Below are positions 38,252-47,890 of a stretch of DNA of 64,000 nt, piece by piece. A program made the position numbers and the translations under genes. The DNA lies in contig CAMOOO010000001.1 in NCBI GenBank assembly GCA_946621465.1, forward strand, positions 124,001 to 188,000. The letters run 5' to 3'. Source of the DNA: an uncultured Clostridia bacterium. Its GTDB lineage: Bacteria; Bacillota; Clostridia; Christensenellales; DTU072. The notes beneath the pieces are model-generated. The model ran no database searches. It was not told the origin of the DNA and saw only the letters and a program-made list of their open reading frames with translations. Position 1 is the first letter of the stretch; every line of letters begins with the position of its first letter.

Positions 38252-39270
38252 TTGAAAAACTGAAAGCAATTTCCGATATCATCTCGGAAAAACTCGCTGG
38301 TATCACTTCACTTAGTGAACTCAGCGAACTGAAAGTGCGGTATCTCGGTAAGAACGGAGAGATAACCGCTTTACTGAAAGGTTTAAAAAACTTTTCGCCC
38401 GAAGAGCGTCCTCTGATCGGAAAACATATCAATGAGCTTCGCCAAAAAGTGGAGCAGATGATTGCCGAATACGAGAGCTTTTTTGCCGCCAAACAAAAGG
38501 AAAAGAAGTTAAAAGAAGAGGAGATTGACGTTACTTTATCGCTCCCCGACAAAAACGCTTGCGGCAGTCTTCACCCTTTGACGCTTGCTAAAAACGAGCT
38601 GATCGGTGCCTTTACAGGTATGGGTTTTTCCGTTTTGGAAGGCGTAGAAGTCGAAGAGGATTATTATAATTTCCAATTACTCAACATTCCGGCTGACCAC
38701 CCGGCAAGGGATATGCAGGATACTTTTTATATCACCGATAATATCTTGCTTCGCACACAAACTTCCGCTGTGCAGGCTCGTATCATGCAGAAACAAAAGC
38801 CCCCGATCCGTGTCATCTGCCCGGGTAAAGTATATCGTGCCGACGATGACGCGACTCACTCGCCGATGTTCCATCAAATGGAGGGTCTTGTTGTCGACAA
38901 AAATATCAACATTTGCGATCTGAAAGGTTGCTTGGACGAGTTCGCCCGCAACTTCTTTGGAGCAGATACAAAAACCAGGCTTCGTCCGTCTTATTTTCCA
39001 TTTACCGAACCGAGCATGGAAATGGACGTCAGCTGTTTTATGTGCCACGGCAAAGGATGCCGTCTTTGCAAAGGAACCGGTTGGATCGAGGTCCTCGGCG
39101 CCGGTATCGTCAACCCCATCGTCTTGGAAAATTGCGGGATAGATTCAAAAGAATACTCCGGTTTTGCCTTCGGTATCGGCATAGAGAGATGTGCTATGCT
39201 TAAATACGGAATACCGGATATTCGTATTCTGTTTGAAAATGATCTTCGTTTTCTTCGTCAGTATAAATAG
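38248..39270 (+). CDS. pheS: Phenylalanine--tRNA ligase alpha subunit
   Basis: The catalytic subunit of the heterotetrameric PheRS. The 340 residues comprise an N-terminal coiled coil (about 1-90) and the class II core, with motif 2 region VIRVICPGKVYRADDDATHSP-like sequence, PFTEPSMEMDVSCFMC, the clostridial CxxC/CxxC insert (CFMCHGKGCRLCKGTGW) and motif 3 FGIGIERCAML. The start overlaps the stop of the giant lipoprotein, leaving no room for the T-box leader that commonly controls pheST in Firmicutes; any such control would have to act far upstream. Confidence 0.96.
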   Translation: MIEKLKAISDIISEKLAGITSLSELSELKVRYLGKNGEITALLKGLKNFSPEERPLIGKHINELRQKVEQMIAEYESFFAAKQKEKKLKEEEIDVTLSLPDKNACGSLHPLTLAKNELIGAFTGMGFSVLEGVEVEEDYYNFQLLNIPADHPARDMQDTFYITDNILLRTQTSAVQARIMQKQKPPIRVICPGKVYRADDDATHSPMFHQMEGLVVDKNINICDLKGCLDEFARNFFGADTKTRLRPSYFPFTEPSMEMDVSCFMCHGKGCRLCKGTGWIEVLGAGIVNPIVLENCGIDSKEYSGFAFGIGIERCAMLKYGIPDIRILFENDLRFLRQYK

Positions 39271-39283
39271 GGGGTGAGAATAT

Positions 39284-41665
39284 ATGAAAGTACCGTATAG
39301 TTGGTTAAATGATTTCGTAGATTTAAAAGGAATTTCTGCCGAATACTTAGGTGAGAAACTGGTTTCCGCCGGGTTCGAGATCGAGGAATTTATTTATTTA
39401 AAGGATAGTATAAAAAACGTTGTCGTAGGTAAAGTAGAAAAAATGGAGAGACACCCGGATAGCGACCATATGTTCGTCTGCCAGGTGAACGTAGGAACGG
39501 GAAGTAAACAAATCGTTACCGGCGCTCAAAACGTCAAAGTAGGCGATTTAGTCCCCACTTGTTTGGACGGAGCTGTTCTTCCCGACGGCAAAACGATTAA
39601 GGAAGGCGTTTTACGCGGTGTAAAGAGCGAAGGAATGCTTTGTTCCGGCGAGGAATTGGGTCTGACTGAAGACGATTTCCGAGGAGCAGGCGTGTACGGC
39701 ATTTGGATTATTTCGGAAAAGTGCAACGTCGGCGATGATATCAACGACGTTATCGGAAACAACGACGTGGTTTTGGACGTAGCTATTACTGCAAACAGAC
39801 CGGATGCAAACAGCATTTTAGGTGTTGCAAGAGAGGTTGCCGCGGTCTTAGACAGAAAACTAATTCAGCCCGACCTGCATTATGAAGAAAATTCGGAAAA
39901 AACATCCGATTACGTATCCGTTCAAGTCACCGATTACAGCCTCTGCCCGAGATATATGGCACAGGCTGTTAAGAACGTTAAACAGTGTGTTTCCCCCAAA
40001 ATTATCCGCGACAGGCTGAAAGCCGTCGGCATCCGTCCCATCAACAATTTGGTTGACGTAACGAACTACGTTCTTATCGAGATTGGACAACCGATGCACG
40101 CGTTTGACCGCGATTTAATCGGTGATAAAATCATCGTAAGAAAGGCAAGCGATGGAGAGAAGATTGTTGCTCTCGACGGGAAAGAATATACCCTTTCCGA
40201 AAGAAACCTGACCATTTGTAATATAGATAAGCCTATTGCCGTTGCAGGTGTGATGGGCGGAGAGTATTCCTCTATCTGTGCGGATACAAAGACCGTTATT
40301 TTGGAAAGCGCCCGTTTTGCCCGTGACAGCGTCAGACATACGGCAAGGGAACTGAACCTTCATTCCGATTCTTCCGCTCGTTTTGAAAAAGGCATTGACT
40401 ATCTTTCCCAGGAGATAGGTTTAAAACGCGCTTTAGCTCTCTTCTATAAGTATGGTTGGGGAGAAATCGTTTCCAGTCCCATCGACTGTTTTAATGATTC
40501 CACCGATGACAAAAAAATAGTCTATAATTACCAAGAGATCAATAAAGTTACCGGTTTTGAAATTGCCAAAGAGACTATCATAAATATTCTTAATAGATTG
40601 CAATTGAAAACGACGGCAGAAGGGGATATCTTAACTACGATCATTCCTGCTTTCCGCGAGGATATCGTAGGTATCAATGACTTAACAGAAGAGGTTATTC
40701 GTATCTACGGATACGATTATGTCACTCCGCGTATCCTCAGTGATATGCGCGGCGGTAAAAATGAAAAACAACTCCGCCATGACAAAATAAAGCAAATTCT
40801 CGTCGGAAAGGGCGCTTCGGAAATCATTTCTTATGCTTTTGTCACCCCGAAATCTTCCGATTTCCTTTGTCTGAAAGAAGATTCTCCTCTGCGCAAAATG
40901 ATTGCATTAAAAAATCCTTTGGGAATTGATTTAAGCGTAATGAGAACGACCCTTTCGTACAGTATGTTAAAGATTGTAGAGGGCAACTTCGTTCGTGGTA
41001 ACCGCGCGGGTAGATTGTTTGAGATAGGTAGTACTTATCTTCCTAAGCAACTGCCCATGACAGAACTACCGGAAGAAAAAGAGAAACTAATAATCGCTTT
41101 CTACGGAGACGACGAAAACTACTATACGATTAAAAACGTTTTGGATGATATTTTCGTTACGTTTGGTATTTCCGTTTCTTATAAGAGAGCAAACGTAGAA
41201 TATCTCCATCCCGGACGTAGCGCGGCTATTTATGGCGCCGACGGTACTGCAATCGGGGTCGTCGGCGAGGTTCACCCGGATGTTCTCGAAAAAATGAACG
41301 TTGACAAACGGATTTATATTGCGGAAATCGACGTTGTTTACGTCATCGACAACGGTATTGATATCAAACCGTTTAAGCCGATCAGCAAATATCAATCCAT
41401 GGAAAGAGACCTTGCGCTCATTGCGCCCATTGACGTGCCTGCCGCGGATATTATTGACACCATAAAGAATAACTGTTCGGATCTCCTTCGCGACGTGTTC
41501 GTTTTTGACGTTTACGTCGGAGGCCAGGTGCAAAAAGGGAAGAAAAGCATTGCGGTCAGACTTCTTTTCACCGATTACACAAAAACGTTGACCGATGAAA
41601 CGGTAAATGCCGAAATTGATCGCGCTTTGGCAGGTTTGAGTGAAAGAGGAATTGTATTACGATAA
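39284..41665 (+). CDS. pheT: Phenylalanine--tRNA ligase beta subunit
   Basis: The 793-residue beta subunit, with a normal domain set: N-terminal tRNA-binding OB fold (about 40-155; VGKVEKMERHPDSDHMFVC), B3/B4 editing domain (NRPDANSILGVAREVA onward), B5 DNA-binding-like fold, the inactive class II core (VTPKSSDFLCL, MRTTLSYSML) and a C-terminal anticodon-binding FDX-ACB domain (PISKYQSMERDLALI ... VRLLFTDYTKTLTDE). AGGGGGTGA precedes the ATG. The downstream U32 gene appears to start inside its last codons. Confidence 0.96.
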   Translation: MKVPYSWLNDFVDLKGISAEYLGEKLVSAGFEIEEFIYLKDSIKNVVVGKVEKMERHPDSDHMFVCQVNVGTGSKQIVTGAQNVKVGDLVPTCLDGAVLPDGKTIKEGVLRGVKSEGMLCSGEELGLTEDDFRGAGVYGIWIISEKCNVGDDINDVIGNNDVVLDVAITANRPDANSILGVAREVAAVLDRKLIQPDLHYEENSEKTSDYVSVQVTDYSLCPRYMAQAVKNVKQCVSPKIIRDRLKAVGIRPINNLVDVTNYVLIEIGQPMHAFDRDLIGDKIIVRKASDGEKIVALDGKEYTLSERNLTICNIDKPIAVAGVMGGEYSSICADTKTVILESARFARDSVRHTARELNLHSDSSARFEKGIDYLSQEIGLKRALALFYKYGWGEIVSSPIDCFNDSTDDKKIVYNYQEINKVTGFEIAKETIINILNRLQLKTTAEGDILTTIIPAFREDIVGINDLTEEVIRIYGYDYVTPRILSDMRGGKNEKQLRHDKIKQILVGKGASEIISYAFVTPKSSDFLCLKEDSPLRKMIALKNPLGIDLSVMRTTLSYSMLKIVEGNFVRGNRAGRLFEIGSTYLPKQLPMTELPEEKEKLIIAFYGDDENYYTIKNVLDDIFVTFGISVSYKRANVEYLHPGRSAAIYGADGTAIGVVGEVHPDVLEKMNVDKRIYIAEIDVVYVIDNGIDIKPFKPISKYQSMERDLALIAPIDVPAADIIDTIKNNCSDLLRDVFVFDVYVGGQVQKGKKSIAVRLLFTDYTKTLTDETVNAEIDRALAGLSERGIVLR

Positions 41666-43952
41666 AAATGCCGTTGATATAGAAGCGGTTTTGCAGACGC
41701 GGCGCTACTCTGATATCCACATTCCTATGCGGGAAATGGAAATTCTGTCGCCTGCGTCCGCTTCTACGTATAAAGAGGCGGTCCACGGCGGCGCTGATGC
41801 CATATATTTTGGGTACGGCGAGTTTAACGCACGCGCTTCCGCCGATAATTTTACGACTTCTTTGACAGAGGTCGTATCTTATTGCCATTTTTATAACGTA
41901 AAAGCCTTTCTTGCTCTGAATATTGCCTTTAAAGAATCGGAACTGGAAAGTGTGGTTGACATTATTAAGGAAGCGGAAAGGGCGCAAATCGACGCTTTTA
42001 TTATCGCTGATTTAACCCTTGTTCCGCTTATAAAACAGTATTCAGACGCACAGATTCACGCCAGCACTCAACTAGGTATCCACAACGTTCCTGGTGTGAA
42101 CTTTGCCTATAATATGGGTTTTGATAGGGCGGTACTAAGTAGAGAGGTCAACTTATCGGAATTAAAAAAAATCGGTTATTGTTCCCTTATTGATTTAGAG
42201 TTTTTTATCCATGGCGCCTTATGCGTCTCCTTTTCGGGAGCTTGCTTACTTTCTTCGATGTTGACCGGTAATAGCGGTAACCGCGGTAGATGCAATCAGC
42301 TTTGCCGTAAGTTTTATCACGGCTATCTGGAAGGAAATGAGGTGATGAAAGGTTATCTTCTCAGTGCGAAGGACCTTTGTTTCGCCGATTATCTTAAAGA
42401 CCTGAACGATTGTAATATCTATTCGTGCAAGATAGAGGGGCGTTTGCGCCGCGCTGAGTACGTCGCCGGTACGGCGGCGTATTATCATAGTTTAAAACAG
42501 GAAAAAGACCCTCCACTTTCGGACGATGAACTTAAAGTGCTATTTAACCGCGGCGATTTTACACCCGGGTATTTTGCCGGCAACAACGTTATTTACCCTT
42601 ATTCGCCGGCGCATATCGGATTCACCGTAGGAAAGGTCGTTAAACTGATTAACCCTCATACCGCTTTGGTCAAATGCAATAGCCCACTTAAAAGGCAGAA
42701 CGGATACAAGCTCATGCGAAGGGATGAAGAAGTCTCCGGCTGTTTGGCGACGGGTGAAGTAAAGGACAATTTATCGGTGATTTTTTGTTCGGAGATAATA
42801 AAAATCGGCGATTGCGTCCACTTGACGTCCGATATCGATTTAAAAAACATAATCCTTTCCGGAAGAAAAAAATTTACCGTCATTCTCGATATATCCATAG
42901 TAGGCGGCGAAAGACCGACAGTAAAGATGATGCAAAGAGGTCGGATGACGGAGTATACCTTTGATTTTATCGCGGATCAAGCGCAAAAACTCCCACTGAG
43001 CGAGGACGAGATCAAAGCGCAGTTCGATAAAACGTCGGATACGGCGTTTATCTTCCGCTACTCCTCCGTTTATACGGAAAACGCCTTTTTGACTAAAGCT
43101 CAATTGAACGCTATGAGAAGAAAGATCATTGAGATAGCTGAGCAAGAGCAGATGGCAGGGTATAAACGTATGACTACATCAAAAACCCCTTGCGTATACC
43201 TTCCCACTGATAAAATTCATGGTCATTTTGCCGAAGTTCGCAGTATAGACGCACTTTCCGATAAACTGTTTGAATATATTCCCAACATCGTTTACTCGCC
43301 GGAAGTTTTCGACCTCGATGACTGCAAAGAGTTCTACGAAAAAGCTAAAAAGAACAATCTTGTCTGGATCAAACCGCCACTTGTTTTATCCGAACGTCTG
43401 GTGGATAAATGCAAAAGCATGATAGAATGTTTCGACGGGGTCGTTTGTGAAAACGTAGGGATGATTGAACTTGCAAAATCTCTCGGTAAATATACCGTAG
43501 CCGGTTGGTCGTTGAATATTTTTAATAAGTATAATCCTCTTATTGACATTTGCGAGAACTATGTGATTTCCACTGAGCTTAATCGATACGAGGTGAGAAG
43601 TCTCCCCGGTGGGATGTTATACACATACGGCTTCTTGCCGCTAATGAACCTCTCGTTTTGTCCGAGACGACAAATGGGAATAACCTGTGATAACTGTTAC
43701 GGAAAGGTCGAATACCGCGACGAAAAGGGGACCTATCTCGTTACAACGTCGAAAATGGAAAAAGGTAAATGCCGTCATCAGCTCAGGAATGCGCTACTTA
43801 CCGACATAGGAAACGACTATCAAAAAGATATGTATTTTGATTTTACCGTGCTTAATGAACCCATCGAAGAGGTACTTTGCAGGTATTTTGAGCAAGGTAT
43901 CTATAACCCGATCGGTGCCAACAAATTGCACTTGAATAGAGGTGTAAAATGA
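41640..43952 (+). CDS. U32 family peptidase / RNA hydroxylation protein
   Basis: A member of the U32 family, whose studied bacterial members (TrhP/YegQ, RlhA/YdcP) hydroxylate tRNA or 23S rRNA; true peptidase activity is poorly supported. The core reads MEILSPASASTYKEAVHGG, FIHGALCVSFSGACLLSSM, then SGNRGRCNQLCR, with the conserved cysteines expected to bind an Fe-S cluster, and IEGRLRRAEYVAGT. With ~770 residues it is of the long form with a C-terminal extension. The start is uncertain: GTG 41640 overlaps pheT by 26 nt, while ATG 41727 and ATG 41736 lie closer to the conserved core; none has a good ribosome-binding site. Its stop overlaps mutS2 in ATGA. Confidence 0.85.
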   Translation: MKEELYYDKNAVDIEAVLQTRRYSDIHIPMREMEILSPASASTYKEAVHGGADAIYFGYGEFNARASADNFTTSLTEVVSYCHFYNVKAFLALNIAFKESELESVVDIIKEAERAQIDAFIIADLTLVPLIKQYSDAQIHASTQLGIHNVPGVNFAYNMGFDRAVLSREVNLSELKKIGYCSLIDLEFFIHGALCVSFSGACLLSSMLTGNSGNRGRCNQLCRKFYHGYLEGNEVMKGYLLSAKDLCFADYLKDLNDCNIYSCKIEGRLRRAEYVAGTAAYYHSLKQEKDPPLSDDELKVLFNRGDFTPGYFAGNNVIYPYSPAHIGFTVGKVVKLINPHTALVKCNSPLKRQNGYKLMRRDEEVSGCLATGEVKDNLSVIFCSEIIKIGDCVHLTSDIDLKNIILSGRKKFTVILDISIVGGERPTVKMMQRGRMTEYTFDFIADQAQKLPLSEDEIKAQFDKTSDTAFIFRYSSVYTENAFLTKAQLNAMRRKIIEIAEQEQMAGYKRMTTSKTPCVYLPTDKIHGHFAEVRSIDALSDKLFEYIPNIVYSPEVFDLDDCKEFYEKAKKNNLVWIKPPLVLSERLVDKCKSMIECFDGVVCENVGMIELAKSLGKYTVAGWSLNIFNKYNPLIDICENYVISTELNRYEVRSLPGGMLYTYGFLPLMNLSFCPRRQMGITCDNCYGKVEYRDEKGTYLVTTSKMEKGKCRHQLRNALLTDIGNDYQKDMYFDFTVLNEPIEEVLCRYFEQGIYNPIGANKLHLNRGVK

Positions 43953-46300
43953 GAGAAAAGACTCTGCGCGCTCTGGATTATTACAAAATATTGGAAAAGA
44001 CGGCACACTTTGCCTCCGGCGTGCGTGCAAAAGATACAATATTAAAGCTGCAACCACTCTCCGGTGTGGATATAATCAATTCCGAACTAGACAAAGTGGC
44101 AGAGGCGGACAAAATCCTTTTTGAGTATGCCGTTACTCCGTCTCTTGCTCTTGACGATATTTCCGAGGCATTGGACAGCGCAAAAGTTTTCGGCGTGCTA
44201 TCCATGGCGGATATTTTAAAGGTTGCGCGCGTTCTTCGCGTTTCTCGCGCCCTTCAAACCCAGCTTCTTTCCGTTCCGGACGATAGTTTAACGATCATAA
44301 AAGATATGGCGCGTACTATCTATATCAATAAGCGGCTGGAAGACGATATCTCCAAATCCATTCTTTCCGAATCGGAAATGAGCGACGATGCCTCGCCGGA
44401 ATTAAGGAACGTTAGACAAAAGATCCGTAAAATGGGCGAAAGCATAAAAATGAAACTCAATCATTACGTCACGTCGCCCACCTATGCCAAATTCATGCAG
44501 GATAATATCATCACCATTCGTGAGGATCGCTACGTTGTTCCGTTAAAAGCCGAATATAAAGGTTCTATCCCCGGGCTTATTCACGATCAGTCCGCTTCGG
44601 GAGCAACGATTTACGTCGAGCCTTTTGCTATCGTGGAAATGAATAACGATCTGAAGCAATTAATTTTGGCAGAGCAAGCGGAAATAGAGAGGATCCTTCG
44701 GTCTTTTACCTCGCGCATCGGCGCCGAGGCCGGTTTTATTGAGTATACGCTGGAAATCGTTACCGAATTGGACGTTATTTTTGCAAAAGCATTGTATGCT
44801 AATTCCATTCATGCCGTGCGGCCTATCTTTAATAAAGAGGGTAAAATCCGCATTGTCGACGGAAGACACCCCTTGATTGCCAAAGAAAAAGTCGTTTCAA
44901 ACACGGTATACCTTGGCGATACCTTTTCTATGCTCCTTATTACCGGACCGAATACGGGGGGGAAAACCGTTTGTCTGAAACTAATCGGCCTACTGGAATT
45001 GATGGGCAAAACCGGTCTGTTTGTTCCTGCGTCCGAGGCGGAATTATCTGACTTTGATAACGTCTTTTCCGACATCGGTGACGAACAAAGTATAGAACAA
45101 AACCTCAGCACTTTTTCTTCTCACGTCAGTAACGTTATAAAAATATTGGATCAGCTGACGCCCGATACCCTTGTTTTGCTGGACGAACTCGGCGCCGGGA
45201 CCGACCCGACAGAAGGTGCGAGCCTTGCGCTAAGCATCGCTTCTTATATATTAAACAGCGGTGCAAAATCGGTCATTACCACCCATTATAACGAGTTTAA
45301 AGAGTTCGCTATCACCACGGACAAAGTAGAAAACGCTTCGATGGACTTTGATCCCACGACGTATTCACCCACCTATAAATTGATTATCGGCACTCCCGGT
45401 GCCTCCAATGCACTACTTATCGCCGAACGTTTGGGGCTGAAAAAGGAAATTGTCGAACGAGCCAAGCAGGGCATCGCCGCCCAAAAGAGAGATTTTGAAA
45501 CGGTCCTTCTTTCTCTCGAAAAGTCCAGAAAGGAAGCCGAAGCCTTCTTAGAGGAAAGTAAAATTAAGTTGCAAGAAGCCGAGCAGCTCCGTAAGGAAGC
45601 GGAAGAAGAACGCAATAAACTCTTTGCCCAGCGTGAAAAACTGAACGTCAGCGTCAGAAAGGAAACGAAGCGGCTCGTCGAAGAAGCAATGGAAGAAGCC
45701 AACGAAATTATTGAGGAACTCCGCTCTCTTATCGACGACCCCACCGAAGCAAATGTTTTTCGAGCGCAAAAGCTCCGTAAATCACTTCATAAGTTCGTTA
45801 TCAGCGAAGAAAACGAATTTACCGATAAATCGGAAGAGCAACCGGGAGATATCTCCGTCGGTGATCACGTCTTGGTCGTGTCTCTCAATTCCGAAGGGGA
45901 CGTAACCAGTCTCAATCCGATAAAGGGCGAAGCTAAAGTTCAACTCGGTCGCATTACGTCCGTCTTTCCCATATCGGGACTGAAGCGGCTTAAACAAAAG
46001 AAAAAAGCCGAGAAACCGAAGCCTCGCGTAAGCGGCGTAACCCTTTATAACGAACAGGTCTCTCCGTCAATCAATCTTATCGGTAAAACATCGCTCGAAG
46101 CTATTCACGAATTGGGTATATATTTAGACAAAGCCCACAGAAACGGTCTGCACGAAGTCCAGATCATTCACGGTTACGGCGAAGGAATACTCCGCAGCGC
46201 TGTCAGAGACTATCTGAAAACCCGTCCCGATATAGAGTCGTTTCGTTTGGGCGAATATTCCGAGGGCGGAAAGGGGGTAACCGTTGCATATTTCAAATAG
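43949..46300 (+). CDS. mutS2: MutS2 / RqcU ATPase
   Basis: A 783-residue MutS-like ATPase without the mismatch-recognition domain. Walker A GPNTGGKT starts at residue 333; Walker B is LVLLDELGAGTDPTEG. A coiled coil (about 515-590) is followed by a KOW-like segment and a C-terminal Smr domain. In B. subtilis the protein (RqcU) rescues collided ribosomes. The Smr domain keeps HGYGEG, but the usual LDLR motif reads I708-N-L-I711, so cleavage activity may be absent. It sits in an operon with synthetase and tRNA-modification genes, which fits a translation role better than recombination. Confidence 0.93.
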   Translation: MREKTLRALDYYKILEKTAHFASGVRAKDTILKLQPLSGVDIINSELDKVAEADKILFEYAVTPSLALDDISEALDSAKVFGVLSMADILKVARVLRVSRALQTQLLSVPDDSLTIIKDMARTIYINKRLEDDISKSILSESEMSDDASPELRNVRQKIRKMGESIKMKLNHYVTSPTYAKFMQDNIITIREDRYVVPLKAEYKGSIPGLIHDQSASGATIYVEPFAIVEMNNDLKQLILAEQAEIERILRSFTSRIGAEAGFIEYTLEIVTELDVIFAKALYANSIHAVRPIFNKEGKIRIVDGRHPLIAKEKVVSNTVYLGDTFSMLLITGPNTGGKTVCLKLIGLLELMGKTGLFVPASEAELSDFDNVFSDIGDEQSIEQNLSTFSSHVSNVIKILDQLTPDTLVLLDELGAGTDPTEGASLALSIASYILNSGAKSVITTHYNEFKEFAITTDKVENASMDFDPTTYSPTYKLIIGTPGASNALLIAERLGLKKEIVERAKQGIAAQKRDFETVLLSLEKSRKEAEAFLEESKIKLQEAEQLRKEAEEERNKLFAQREKLNVSVRKETKRLVEEAMEEANEIIEELRSLIDDPTEANVFRAQKLRKSLHKFVISEENEFTDKSEEQPGDISVGDHVLVVSLNSEGDVTSLNPIKGEAKVQLGRITSVFPISGLKRLKQKKKAEKPKPRVSGVTLYNEQVSPSINLIGKTSLEAIHELGIYLDKAHRNGLHEVQIIHGYGEGILRSAVRDYLKTRPDIESFRLGEYSEGGKGVTVAYFK

Positions 46301-46766
46301 TTACACCCTCCAAAGAAAAATGGAAGTAAAAAAGGGTATTTACGAAAGGATGTATAATATCAGTCTACTACTGAAAATTACCGTTCTTTTGTCACTTCTT
46401 GCGCTATTTGTCAGCTTGTGGTTTCTGTTTTTGACCGCAGCGCTAATTATCTGTGACATCTTTTTGTCCTATTATCGTTCCGGTCTGCTCTTTACCTATA
46501 TATACTCCTTTTCGGACGACGTTTTTTACGTCAAAAAACGAGGTTTAGACGGCAAAGAGAGTGTTCTTGAGGAAATACCCGTTACCTCAATTGTTCAGCT
46601 ATTATACGGTCAATGCGATGATTGCGGAAAAAGATACTTTTCTTCCGACGACGACCGGAAAGAAGATCAACCTCTCACCATTCAAACGGCAAATAGTTCC
46701 GTCATTGTGTTGTCCGATCTTTATTTATATAGTATAATGGAAGCAAGAAGGCAGGAATTGCGATGA
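46284..46766 (+). CDS. Small membrane protein of unknown function
   Basis: About 160 residues, with two adjacent hydrophobic helices near the N-terminus (ISLLLKITVLLSLLALFV and FLFLTAALIICDIFL), then a soluble C-terminal domain of ~85 residues with a CxxC pair (CDDCGKRYF). I do not recognise the family. TTG 46284 has a good upstream GGGGGT and overlaps mutS2 by 17 nt; ATG 46320 is the alternative start with a weaker site. Its stop overlaps the nifS-like gene (ATGA), so it is translated as part of the operon. Confidence 0.75.
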   Translation: MHISNSYTLQRKMEVKKGIYERMYNISLLLKITVLLSLLALFVSLWFLFLTAALIICDIFLSYYRSGLLFTYIYSFSDDVFYVKKRGLDGKESVLEEIPVTSIVQLLYGQCDDCGKRYFSSDDDRKEDQPLTIQTANSSVIVLSDLYLYSIMEARRQELR

Positions 46767-47887
46767 TATATTTGGATAATGCTAGCACCACGAAACCTCT
46801 CGATAAGTGTATCGAAATTGTTAACGAGTGTCTGAAAGAAGACTTCTATAATCCCTCCGCTCTTTACGGTCCATCGGTTAATTTATCGAGGAAAATAAAA
46901 GAAGCCAGAGAAATTATTTTACGGAGCTTAAGAGGAGAAGGCAATGTAATTTTTACTTCCAGCGGAACGGAGAGTGACAACACGGCTCTTTTCTGTACGA
47001 AAAAACCTAACGGCAGTCGTATAATTGTTTCTATCAACGAGCATCCCGCCGTTTTTAATGCGGCAATGGAACTTAAACAACGCGGCTACGATGTTGTATT
47101 TTGTCCCGTCGATAATACAGGGAGAGTTATTGAAAGCGAATTCAGTAAATTGATGACTAAAGAAACTTCTTTGGTCTCTATTATGCACGTCAATAATGAA
47201 ACCGGGAGCGTCAACGATATAAAAACACTTTGTTCTATCGCAAAAAGCGTCCATCCAAACGTTCTGTTCCATTCCGACGGAGTGCAGGCGGTGGGTAAAA
47301 TAAAAGTTAACTTAACCGATCTTGGCGTCGATCTGTATTCTTTCAGCGGACATAAAATCCATGCGCCTAAGGGCGTTGCAGGACTTTACGTCCGTTCGGG
47401 TGTCAATATTCGACCCTATCTTTTCGGCGGCGGACAGGAATCGGGACTGCGCTCCTCAACGGAAAATGTACCCGGTATTCTTTCTTTTTGCTACGCCTTG
47501 ACAGAAGCAGTTACAAGAGTCAGAGAAGAGGGTGAGAGACTGGACGGTCTCCGCTCGCAAATTATTAAAGGTATAGGCGACTCTTTCCACGTTGTCGAGC
47601 CGATTGCTCATTCTCCTTTTATTTTGTGTTTGGCTGTGCCATACGTCAGAGGAGAGGTGCTTTTACATTCCCTGGAATCCCACGGCATACTCGTAGGGAC
47701 GGGGAGCGCCTGTTCCAGTAAAAAAACACAAAAGAAACTGCCGGGGATACTGGGATTGTCAGAAGAATACGAAAATGGCATAATTCGCATTAGTTTCAGT
47801 CGTTTTACAACGAAAGACGACATTGACTATTTTATAAATGCCTTTATTTTGGAATACAATAAACTTTTAAAATACGTAAAAGGATAA
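46763..47887 (+). CDS. Cysteine desulfurase (NifS/IscS-like, ThiI partner)
   Basis: A PLP enzyme of 374 residues that removes sulfur from cysteine as a protein-bound persulfide. The start MIYLDNASTTKPL is typical; the PLP lysine is K198 in FSGHKIHAPKG and the persulfide cysteine is C317 in GTGSACSSKK. H-S-D-G-V-Q-A is the cofactor-binding segment. It lies 3 nt before thiI, the usual arrangement in Firmicutes (NifZ in B. subtilis), so its main client is probably 4-thiouridine formation in tRNA. Confidence 0.93.
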   Translation: MIYLDNASTTKPLDKCIEIVNECLKEDFYNPSALYGPSVNLSRKIKEAREIILRSLRGEGNVIFTSSGTESDNTALFCTKKPNGSRIIVSINEHPAVFNAAMELKQRGYDVVFCPVDNTGRVIESEFSKLMTKETSLVSIMHVNNETGSVNDIKTLCSIAKSVHPNVLFHSDGVQAVGKIKVNLTDLGVDLYSFSGHKIHAPKGVAGLYVRSGVNIRPYLFGGGQESGLRSSTENVPGILSFCYALTEAVTRVREEGERLDGLRSQIIKGIGDSFHVVEPIAHSPFILCLAVPYVRGEVLLHSLESHGILVGTGSACSSKKTQKKLPGILGLSEEYENGIIRISFSRFTTKDDIDYFINAFILEYNKLLKYVKG

Positions 47888-47890
47888 AAA

